Positions 25,004 to 33,200 of a stretch of DNA of 38,794 bases are shown in pieces; position 1 is the stretch's first letter; the number at the start of each line of letters is the position of its first letter. This stretch comes from Flavobacteriales bacterium (GTDB lineage: Bacteria > Bacteroidota > Bacteroidia > Flavobacteriales_G > JALEGO01). The stretch is from positions 1 through 38,794 of the forward strand of contig JAHDHZ010000012.1 of the NCBI GenBank assembly GCA_020631045.1, written 5' to 3'. The notes under the pieces are model-generated. The model was not told the DNA's origin, did no database searches, and saw nothing but the letters and a program-made list of their open reading frames with translations. The translations under genes and the position numbers were made by a program.

Positions 25004-27001
25004 TCAAAGACTTGTTGCCTTTTGCATATAGCGATCTGATGAGAGCTTGTCTCCAAGATAGAAGTAGGTTTTACCTATGTTTTCAAGTAAAGTCTTTTTA
25101 CCAGGCTCAATCTGTTCAGCTTTTAAAAAGTACTTGAGTGATGTTTTAAAATCACCAGAAAAACCATAGGCTACTCCTAAATTTTCAAGGGTGTGCAGGT
25201 TTTCAGGTTGTAATGCATGAGCCTTTAATAGATTTTCAATCGCCTTTGGTAAGTTCTGCAAGTTTTTACCGTACACCTCCCCTAGCTCATCAAATGCTCT
25301 ATGATTCTTTGGCAGCAAAGAGCTAAGCATTTCAAGGTACTTTACCGCCTCTTGTGGGTTGTTTGCTTTCACCAGGGTATCGGCAATGAAAAAAATAGCA
25401 TTTTCAATGTCTTTAAAATTAGGATTTTGTTTCAAACCACTTTCATAAGCATTGCGGGAGCCCTGGAAGTTTTGTGCTTCATATAATGTGTGGCCCAAAA
25501 GGGTTTTTGATTGAATATAATGGGGGTATAACCTTAAAGACTTTTGCAAAGCATTGGTAGCTTTGAGCAAGTACTCATTCTTTTTTGTAGCGTTTTTCTC
25601 TTTACGTGCCTTTTCATAGAAGGCTCCTCCTACCGACATATTCACCTTCGCACTCGCGCTAGAGGTCTTGTAATCTGCAATGGCTAGAGTATGATCGTTC
25701 TTCCAAACCGATGCCCTAGAAATGGTCTTAAAGCTGTAGAATCCAAACAATATTAGCGCAATGATTACCGCTTGTTTTTTGAGCCACTTATTCAAGATTA
25801 ACACTGTTGCAATGGCAAATGCAATAGAAGGCACATACATGAAACGTTCATTCATAAACACCCCTATTTCAAAAAACAGGTTGGTAAACAAAATAAAGGT
25901 GCCGATAAAAAACAGGGCTAAATAGCCCCAAATATTGGTGCGGTCTTTTAAGAGCTTATACACTCCAAAGGCAAGCATCAACAAATAGATGCCAATCGCC
26001 ATCCACACAAAAGCAGAAGAGAAATCTACATACGGAAAATCTTTTCCGTTATACACAAAATCTTCACTTCCAATTGGGTGCCAAGGATAGTAATCGTGCG
26101 TCAAGGGGTGCGGAAAAATCAGCAATTTCAAATACCAAAACATGCAAAAAAAGATGGTGGCCAACTTTTCAGAAGCACTCGCCTTTAAAAAGGGTTGATT
26201 CAACAGTTGCTCTTGCCCTGAAGTACTGATCTCTCCCAAGACTTGTGAGCGAATAAAAAAGTAGATCAAAAATGCCCCAAGCATTGGCAAGGTGTTTTTG
26301 ACGATCTCAGGAATTCTCATCTCAGATCGAAAGACATACAAGGTGAGTGGAATCACTCCTAAGAAGGTCACCACGGTTTCTTTGGCAAACACTCCAAATA
26401 AAAAGCTTAAAAAGGCCCAAATGAGTAATTTTTGGTTTTTTGTATCAACCGATCGAATACAAAAATAAAGTGCGCCTAAGCCCCCTAACAATGACCAAAT
26501 CTCATCTAATGATTTGATATTAGCGACTACCTCAGTGTGCAGAGGGTGGGCTAAATACAGTAGGGTCATTAAAAAGGCGGGAGTGAGGTAGAATTTTTGG
26601 GTGGATGTGAAAAGCTGTTGTAGGGTAATGAGCAGTAGTATTGCCGTGAGCCCGTAAAAAAGTGCGTTGCTGATGTGTAAAACATGGGCCAGGTTTTCTT
26701 TCTTTTTATTGTATTTAGCCGTGGGCAGGCCTTCTCTGGGGCCCAAAAACTCCCAAACAACAGCAAAATATGCTAAAGTGAGAGGGCGGTAACGACCCCC
26801 TTCGACCAAGTTTTTTTGTTTTCCAAAAAAGCCCGTAAAGGCATCGTGGGTAAAGATATCTGAGATTCCATCAAAGCCTTTTTTGGTGAATTGGTTGTGA
26901 GAGATCACAATTTTATCATCTAAGGCAAACTCATGTGAGAAGGTGCCAGCGTAGAGTAAAAATGCTGCTAAGAAAACAAGAACTTTATCTAAGTGTTTCA
27001 T
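25004..27001 (-). CDS. GT-C-type membrane protein with C-terminal TPRs (TMTC-like)
   Basis: 665 residues. The first two thirds hold about ten transmembrane helices, starting with VLVFLAAFLLYAGTF. The first extracytoplasmic loop has an acidic pair (FALDDKIVISHN, D28-D29) and then GGRYRPLTLAYFAV, the pattern of GT-C glycosyltransferases such as TMTC and PMT proteins that use polyprenyl-phosphate sugars. Another loop holds LTHDYYPWHP. Residues from about 445 onward are tetratricopeptide repeats (for example KSLRLYPHYIQSKTLLGHTL and HALQPENLHTLENLGVAYG). A role in protein glycosylation in the periplasm is inferred from architecture. It converges on the receptor gene with only 2 bp between the stops. 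Confidence 0.82.
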   Translation of the reverse strand: MKHLDKVLVFLAAFLLYAGTFSHEFALDDKIVISHNQFTKKGFDGISDIFTHDAFTGFFGKQKNLVEGGRYRPLTLAYFAVVWEFLGPREGLPTAKYNKKKENLAHVLHISNALFYGLTAILLLITLQQLFTSTQKFYLTPAFLMTLLYLAHPLHTEVVANIKSLDEIWSLLGGLGALYFCIRSVDTKNQKLLIWAFLSFLFGVFAKETVVTFLGVIPLTLYVFRSEMRIPEIVKNTLPMLGAFLIYFFIRSQVLGEISTSGQEQLLNQPFLKASASEKLATIFFCMFWYLKLLIFPHPLTHDYYPWHPIGSEDFVYNGKDFPYVDFSSAFVWMAIGIYLLMLAFGVYKLLKDRTNIWGYLALFFIGTFILFTNLFFEIGVFMNERFMYVPSIAFAIATVLILNKWLKKQAVIIALILFGFYSFKTISRASVWKNDHTLAIADYKTSSASAKVNMSVGGAFYEKARKEKNATKKNEYLLKATNALQKSLRLYPHYIQSKTLLGHTLYEAQNFQGSRNAYESGLKQNPNFKDIENAIFFIADTLVKANNPQEAVKYLEMLSSLLPKNHRAFDELGEVYGKNLQNLPKAIENLLKAHALQPENLHTLENLGVAYGFSGDFKTSLKYFLKAEQIEPGKKTLLENIGKTYFYLGDKLSSDRYMQKATSL

Positions 27002-27008
27002 GGTGAGA

Positions 27009-27016
27009 CAAAAGTA
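27009..27016 (-). promoter_or_regulatory. -7 box of the GT-C/TPR gene
   Basis: The minus strand reads TACTTTTG, a match to TAnnTTTG. Its end is 8 bp from the A of the ATG at 27001, so the leader would be only about 3 nt. It lies in the 39-bp gap behind the asparaginase gene, so the gene may have its own promoter. No -33 TTG at standard spacing. Confidence 0.4.
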
Positions 27017-27040
27017 CTTTAAATCAAAAAAAAAGTAAAA

Positions 27041-28063
27041 TTAGACACTAAGCTCTCCTCGTAAAGAAGTCGCTAAGTATTTCTTTTGGTCTGCAGCACT
27101 GAGATCTAGACTTAAGAGGTACATCATTTTTGTTATGGCAGCCTCAAGGGTCATGTCTTTGCCGTGTACAATGTTGTACTTCAAGGCTGAAGGGTTGGTG
27201 GCGTATTTTTCAGGATCAACAGAGCCAATATTGCATTGGGTAATGTTTAACAACAGTACGCCTTTTTCTGAAAGTGTTTTAATTAGTGTTGTAATTTCTG
27301 AAGTATTCGGTAGATTGCCTGCTCCGAAAGATTGAATGACCAGCCCCTTAAGGTTTTCAATTTGCACATAGCTTTGGAGTACTTCTTTGCTAATGCCCGG
27401 GTAAATGGTCAGTATCGCTACATCTGTACATAGGTTCTTGCGCACCACTAAGTCTTGGGGCTTTATTCTAAGCAAGTGCTCAAAATCATAGGTGATGTGC
27501 ACTCCTGCATTGGCCAGCACGGGGTAATTGGGCGAATGAAAGGCCTGAAAGTGCTCAGCATTAAACTTATGAGTTCTATTCGCTCTGTATAGCTGGTATT
27601 CAAAATAAATGCACACCTCTTGAATCAAGGGCTCATCGACATCTTTACTTGCCGCAATTTCAATGGCGGTAATGATGTTTTCTTTACCATCTGTTCTGAG
27701 CACTCCGATGGGCAATTGAGACCCTGTGAAAATTACTGGCTTTGCCAATCCTTCTAACATAAAACTTAAGGCTGAAGCCGTATAAGACATGGTATCTGAT
27801 CCGTGCAAAACAACAAATCCATCAACCTTATGGTAATGCGCTTCAATGATCTGAGCCAATTCATCCCAAATATGAGGTTGCATATTGGTTGAGTCAATTG
27901 GGGTTTGAAAACTAATGGCAGTTAATTCAGCATTCAGTTTTTTGAGCTCTGGTAAATGCTGGCTGGTGTGATTAAAATCAATGGGCGTGAGATGCCCTTC
28001 TAAATCTTCGATCATACCGATGGTTCCGCCCGTGTAGATCAGTAATATGTGAGGCTTAGACAC
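27041..28063 (-). CDS. ansA: Type I (cytoplasmic) L-asparaginase
   Basis: 340 residues, no signal peptide. It hydrolyses L-asparagine to aspartate and ammonia. The first active-site motif is YTGGTIGM with the nucleophile T14, and DSTNMQP (57-63) supplies substrate contacts. The second motif reads LHGSDTMSYTASALSFM (86-102), where the usual HGTDT threonine is Ser89 next to D90. FTGSQLPIGVLRTDGKEN follows, as in E. coli AnsA. The C-terminal domain has VIQSFGAGNLP and LLNITQCNIGSV, also AnsA-like. It lies 3 bp behind the HIT gene, so the two are co-transcribed. Confidence 0.93.
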   Translation of the reverse strand: MSKPHILLIYTGGTIGMIEDLEGHLTPIDFNHTSQHLPELKKLNAELTAISFQTPIDSTNMQPHIWDELAQIIEAHYHKVDGFVVLHGSDTMSYTASALSFMLEGLAKPVIFTGSQLPIGVLRTDGKENIITAIEIAASKDVDEPLIQEVCIYFEYQLYRANRTHKFNAEHFQAFHSPNYPVLANAGVHITYDFEHLLRIKPQDLVVRKNLCTDVAILTIYPGISKEVLQSYVQIENLKGLVIQSFGAGNLPNTSEITTLIKTLSEKGVLLLNITQCNIGSVDPEKYATNPSALKYNIVHGKDMTLEAAITKMMYLLSLDLSAADQKKYLATSLRGELSV

Positions 28064-28066
28064 GAT

Positions 28067-28459
28067 TTATAAATTTTCTTTGATGCGCTCGGCAATGGCT
28101 TGCATCTCTAGTTTTGAAAACTCTAGTTTTGGCTTTGCAAAATTCATATCTGCCACCGCATTGATCGGAATCAAGTGAATATGCGCGTGCGGCACTTCAA
28201 GGCCTACGACTGAAACCCCAATTTTTTTACAATCAAAACTTTGTTGCATGCCTTTGGCAACTTTTTTAGCAAAAAGATGCAGCCTAGAAAGTAGTTCATC
28301 ATCTAAATCAAAGATATTGTCGATTTCTTTTTTTGGAATCACCAAAACATGGCCCTTTGCAATCGGAAAGACATCTAAAAAAGCCAAGCAGTCTTCTGAT
28401 TCTGCTATTTTGTAGCAGGGAATTTCGCCGTTGATGATTTTTGTGAAGATTGAGGGCAT
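28067..28459 (-). CDS. HIT (histidine triad) family protein
   Basis: 130 residues, typical of the HinT branch of nucleotide hydrolases that cleave AMP-lysine and other adenosine phosphoramidates. It begins IFTKIINGEIPCYKIAE, with DVFPIAKGHVLVIPKKE in the middle, and ends with the triad motif PHAHIHLIP, H91, H93 and H95. Cytoplasmic. The asparaginase gene follows after 3 bp. Upstream, a 77-bp palindrome separates it from greA. Confidence 0.95.
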   Translation of the reverse strand: MPSIFTKIINGEIPCYKIAESEDCLAFLDVFPIAKGHVLVIPKKEIDNIFDLDDELLSRLHLFAKKVAKGMQQSFDCKKIGVSVVGLEVPHAHIHLIPINAVADMNFAKPKLEFSKLEMQAIAERIKENL

Positions 28460-28499
28460 TTTGTCGTGTTTGTATGTTTTTGGAGACGTTTTTTCCTAA

Positions 28500-28576
28500 G
28501 GCTTTTTCAGTTGTTATTTTTCATGACTGACAAACGTAAAGTTTGTAGGCCATGAAAAATGACAACTGAAAAAGCC
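28500..28576. repeat. 77-bp palindromic element with nested hairpin
   Basis: The arms 28500-28525 and 28551-28576 are 26 nt each and complementary except for one position (T28515 against G28561, a G-U pair in a plus-strand RNA). The 25-nt centre holds a second hairpin, ACAAAC (28530-28535) with GTTTGT (28541-28546) and loop GTAAA, flanked by four unpaired bases on each side. No T run follows the stem in either direction, so it is not a standard intrinsic terminator, although it lies between the greA stop and the HIT start. It resembles an extragenic palindrome or a small non-autonomous element. Confidence 0.85.
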
Positions 28577-28588
28577 CTACAAACAATA

Positions 28589-29062
28589 TTATCTAGAGAT
28601 GTCAAGCACCTCAAATTTCATTTGGCCAGCTGGAGTGGTGACTTCTGCTATTTCACCGACTTTTTTGCCTAAAAGCCCCTTGCTTATTGGCGATTCAATT
28701 GAGATTTTTTTCTCAGCCAAATTCGCTTCATTTTCTGGTACCAATGTGTATTGCATTTCGGCGCCGTTGGCTGTGTTTTTGATCTTTACTTTTGAGAGAA
28801 TCAGCACCTTAGAAGTGTCGAGTTGAGATTCATCAATGATGCGTGCGTTGGCAATTTTTTCGTTGAGCTTTGAGATTTTCATCTCAAGCATGCCTTGTGC
28901 TTCTTTTGCAGCGTCATATTCTGCGTTTTCTGACAAATCACCTTTATCTCTTGCCGTGGCAATCTGTTGAGAGATTTTAGGGCGTTCTACAGACTCTAAA
29001 TGCTTTACCTCGTCTCTAAGCTTTTGTAAGCCTTCTTCTGTTACATGAACAACTTGACTCAT
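28589..29062 (-). CDS. greA: Transcription elongation factor GreA
   Basis: 157 residues, full length. GreA enters the secondary channel of stalled RNA polymerase and stimulates cleavage of backtracked RNA. The N-terminal coiled coil has ERPKISQQIATARDKGDLSE and then NAEYDAAKEAQGM; the acidic tip residues are D42 and E45 in GDLSEN. The C-terminal FKBP-like domain has ISIESPISKGLLGKKVGEI. It is probably the first gene of a minus-strand group with HIT and asparaginase, but the palindrome between them may uncouple their expression. Confidence 0.96.
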   Translation of the reverse strand: MSQVVHVTEEGLQKLRDEVKHLESVERPKISQQIATARDKGDLSENAEYDAAKEAQGMLEMKISKLNEKIANARIIDESQLDTSKVLILSKVKIKNTANGAEMQYTLVPENEANLAEKKISIESPISKGLLGKKVGEIAEVTTPAGQMKFEVLDISR

Positions 29063-29135
29063 ATCAATTCATTTAAACACAAAAGGATCTTCTCTTTTCA
29101 GAAAAAACCCTTTTGTTTGGTTTTATTATTTTTAG

Positions 29136-30215
29136 TTATAGATCTAACCTCAATGTAGCAGAGTGTGTTCCGCCAAATCTTGCAGTAGGTCTAAATGCAT
29201 AATCTACTCCGAGTACTTTACCCTCTGACCCCATAGGAATGTTAAATCCGACTCCTGCTGCAGGTCCTAGATAAGCATTGGTTAAATCAGCAGCATCTTC
29301 ATCTAAAGAAGAACCGTTTTCATGAGCATATCCCAATCTTAATCTAAAGATTTGCTTGTAAGCATATTCAAGTCCGGCAATGATTTGATCTTTGCCAAAC
29401 GAGTTAGACAAAAAGTTTACGTTTAACGTTAGAATGTTTGCTGGCTTCATTTTTTTATCAGAAGTAGAATCTTTGGCCATAGCGCCTCCTAAATGAAAAT
29501 CATAAGCAGCTCCAATGTTTAATAGGGCCGGCAATTCAAAACCTTGTGATCTTTGGCTTAAAGTATATTCAATATCATTGAAGATTACCTTCTCTGAAAA
29601 TCCATCACCAGAAAACTTCATCTTAGGACCAACATTTTTTAAAGAGATGCCAAACCGTGTTCTATCAAAATCTCCAGTCACATAACGAATACCAATATCA
29701 AAAGACATTCCTGAAGCTCCAGAGTTGGCAATTTGTTCAGAAATTGTACGCACAGTAATGCCTCCGTAAATACTGTTTGAAAAAGTCTTTGCATATGACA
29801 AACCAATGTTTAAAAAAGTTGGACTAAACGTACCAGCGCCTCCATCAGGTAAATTTGTTGTGGTGATGTCTATGTCTCCAAAGCTCATCGCAGAAACAGT
29901 TAATCCGAAAACTGAAGACTCTCCTACTTGCTGGCCAAAACCCAGAGAAGAGAAACTAATACCAGATCCTGTTAACCAGTTTTTATATCCAAACATGACT
30001 TCTGTTCCTTGAGTGAAAGCTAGACCTGCTACGTTGGTAGCCGCAGCCTCAATACCTAACACACTTGCTGTGTTAGAGCCTGCAAGACCAGAAGAAGCTG
30101 CCCATGGATTGATTTTAAGTTCTGAAGCACCTGCTTCACCGACGCGGTCTTCATTTCCGGCAAGGGCTGAAAACCCAAAGCCTAACATTGCAATACTTAA
30201 TAATATTCTATACAT
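29136..30215 (-). CDS. PorV/PorQ family outer-membrane protein
   Basis: 359 residues with a signal peptide (MYRILLSIAMLGFGFSALAG). The mature start, GASELKINPWAASSGLAGSNTA, and the following EAAATNVAGLAF are the conserved opening of PorV/PorQ-type 14-stranded barrels. The C-terminus, GVDYAFRPTARFGGTHSATLRLDL in outline, is the typical final strand. PorV shuttles T9SS cargo from the translocon to the sortase, and PorQ-type proteins are related accessory barrels. This is not evidently the housekeeping PorV, since no porU or other T9SS core gene is next to it. It is third in a tight run behind a TonB receptor and a giant exported protein, with a 26-bp gap, so it may serve that cargo; that is inference. 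Confidence 0.85.
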   Translation of the reverse strand: MYRILLSIAMLGFGFSALAGNEDRVGEAGASELKINPWAASSGLAGSNTASVLGIEAAATNVAGLAFTQGTEVMFGYKNWLTGSGISFSSLGFGQQVGESSVFGLTVSAMSFGDIDITTTNLPDGGAGTFSPTFLNIGLSYAKTFSNSIYGGITVRTISEQIANSGASGMSFDIGIRYVTGDFDRTRFGISLKNVGPKMKFSGDGFSEKVIFNDIEYTLSQRSQGFELPALLNIGAAYDFHLGGAMAKDSTSDKKMKPANILTLNVNFLSNSFGKDQIIAGLEYAYKQIFRLRLGYAHENGSSLDEDAADLTNAYLGPAAGVGFNIPMGSEGKVLGVDYAFRPTARFGGTHSATLRLDL

Positions 30216-30241
30216 AGTTTTTTTTCTTGTTGATTAAACAA

Positions 30242-33200
30242 TTAGAATGAGTCAAGATCTATTGGTCTGGTCATTCCGAACCATTTTAATACACGTTCAC
30301 CAATTCCTGGAGCTTCTACATGAATGATGTAAATACCTGATGCGATGGTAATGTTTGCATCGTTCTTTAGATCCCACTGAAGTGAAGTTGTTGAAGCATC
30401 ATCTTTGGTTAAGGTTCTTACCAACACACCATTTGTGGTATAAATTCTTACCGTACATCTATCAGGCAAGTTGGTAATCTTAATGCGGTTATCTAATCGA
30501 TCTGTTTCATACTGAGAGTATGCATAGTAAGGATTAGGCACTACATTGATAATGTCTAAACCATTTACTGCAGTCTGATTATCAGCCAATGCAACAGCAT
30601 ACTTATCTGTATTAAAAGTATACAATGGGCGACCATAGTTTTGGGTTAAAGCAACATTGTCTTCAGCATCAAGAGCACTCACAGTACCTGAACTTGAAAA
30701 AGAAGAAGTAGCAGTACCATCAAAATATTCACCATGATTGTAAACTGTACCGTTATAATCAATTGGACCTCTTAAGACATAGTACTTACCATCTTCAGGC
30801 AATTGCTCACCTACATCAATTAGGTTGTCAGTAGTCACATAATTTCTATAAGGCTTACGCACTCTTAAACGCACTCTTACAGAAGAAGGCACCAAACCAT
30901 CTGCCATAGATTTAAAAGCAAACCCAGGAGTTAATAGAGGTAGTGATGTCCAAGCTGCTGCTTGGTAAACGCTCTTAAAGTCTCTTGAATTGTACGCAGA
31001 AGTTAAAGAAGATGAACCTTCAGCTGAAACAAGCTTATCATAAATAAACTGACCTGCATCATATGATGGCATTTGTCTTGATTTTTGAATCCCAAAATTA
31101 TTTGCTGCAATTCCTGAAAGCTCGACACTCTTACGATCTTCAAACACATTGTTTCTAAAGACAATAATGTAATGCTTACCTCCTAAACGCACGTCATCAA
31201 AAGGCCCTTCAGTGATGTTCGAAGTAGGATTCCATTGCATGTCACCACCATTTTCTGATTGCAACCAAGAATCTTCACCGAAAGCAATATTTAAACGCTC
31301 ACCTGTTTCTTGATCAATGGCATACCCCGGAAACCAACTCATACCATAAGCACCAATGTAATTGGCATCGTCTTCATTGTTAGAACCAGAAGTTGATTGC
31401 CACCAATTGGCAACAGATTGATCAACAGAATAAGAATTTCCGTTTTTATCTAAAGAAGGAGACCTTCTTAAAAACCCTTTGTTAGCACCACCAATTGTAA
31501 CACCGTTATCACGCTGCATTTCAATTACAGCAGCACGCGTCCATTTACTCTTATCATCTGTTAATACTACATCAACATTGTTTAGATATTCTAAAGAATT
31601 ATTGATAAGGTGCGCTACTTGCGTGTAGTTATAAGTATTCAGGTTCGAAGGCACAGGACCTTCAGGCTCAATAGCACCTAATTTAAATGGCGCCCATGTA
31701 CCTCCTAAAATCTGCTCATAAATTTGAGCTGGATCTATCCAAGCCTTTACAGTGTTACCCGTAGCATGATCAGATAAATTCTGTTCATTAAAATTCGGTG
31801 TTGTAGGATCATCATCAGTAACATCAGAAAGACCTGCTCTAATCCAATTTGTACCATCAGAAGCTCCATCATTATCTTCAATAGCAGTAATCCACTGCTC
31901 ATCTGAATATTCAATGCTTGAAGTTAATACAGAGTTGATATAATCTATTGCCTCATCATCAGTCTGACCTGTTTGAGTGACTGGAGCCTGCTTAATATAA
32001 ACAGACAAACCAACTTCAGGCAAAATCTGCTCGTTACCAATTTGAATAGCCAAATCTGAAGTATACACAATCGTTTGAGAATCGCCCACAAAAGTAAGCT
32101 CCCAAGAAGCATCTGTTAGATCATAATTCTGAGTTGCAGAATCTTCTAATATCTTAAAAGTAAATGCTCCTTTAGGAACGATTAATGGGTCTACCACTTT
32201 AATTGAAACAGGGGTATAACCTTCTTGGTAAGTCACATCAGCAACCTTGTAAGGCCAACCGCTCATAATTCGATCTTCTGTCTCTTGAGTCATACGAATC
32301 TCGCGATTGCCATTGCCTATACCTTCAAGTCTGGTCAACTCAACCTCGTCACCATATTCTGAATTTTGAACAGTTCCTTCTGCTTCAACTTCTGGCTTGT
32401 GTGGCACAGCAGTAAATACTTTCACAGCAGTACCTGTAGCACTTTTACCACTCTCAATGTAGGGTAATTTTTGACCATTTAACAAAAGTGGGTCTGAAGG
32501 ATTAAACACATTAAACTCAGAATAGTTTACAGCATAAGCTACTGCCATATAATAAACTTCTTTGTGATTTATAAGTTTATTGTCTCCTTCGGCAAAAGCA
32601 TCGGTCAATAAATTGAAAGAATGAGAAATACCTAAATTTTCTCCTTCTGCTTTAAGCTTAGGAATTGTTTGTTGTAAATTCTCATCAAACTCATAATTGA
32701 TCAATGTAGTATGTTGATCTTCAATATCACACTGAAAGACTAATCGTGCCAAATCAGCATCATCTAAATCATTTACTGATACCGACTTGTTTTTTACTTG
32801 ATACACCTTATAACCCTGAAAATAATACCTTTCATAATCTTCTTTTTGTTGTGCGTTTAGGTTCTGATATACATTTACATTGGTAACAGCTCCAGATAAA
32901 ATAGGAATTGAATCAATTACAGCAGCTGACAAAAATGTTGAGTCAAGTGTTACTATATAATTGGTGTCATAATAAAAAGTTGATGGAGCTTGAACTAAAA
33001 TTGTATCGATCATCATCACAGAATCTAATGAGTAAGACCATAATGAATCAATAATCGGATTGTAACCTAAAGTATCAACAGTTCCTGCAGGAAGGGTTGA
33101 TAGTAAAACCGAATCAGGAGCATCTAAAGAAGGGTCTTTTTTAGCATAAGCTTCTTGATAGTTGTTAGAAGTCTGCGGATTAGACATAAATACTACCAAC

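Noticed and set aside
29079-29116. ACAAAAGG / CCTTTTGT inverted repeat between greA and the PorV-like gene
   Set aside because: An 8-bp stem with a 22-nt loop; the T-rich side is on the plus strand, where no gene ends. In the minus direction it lacks a T run.
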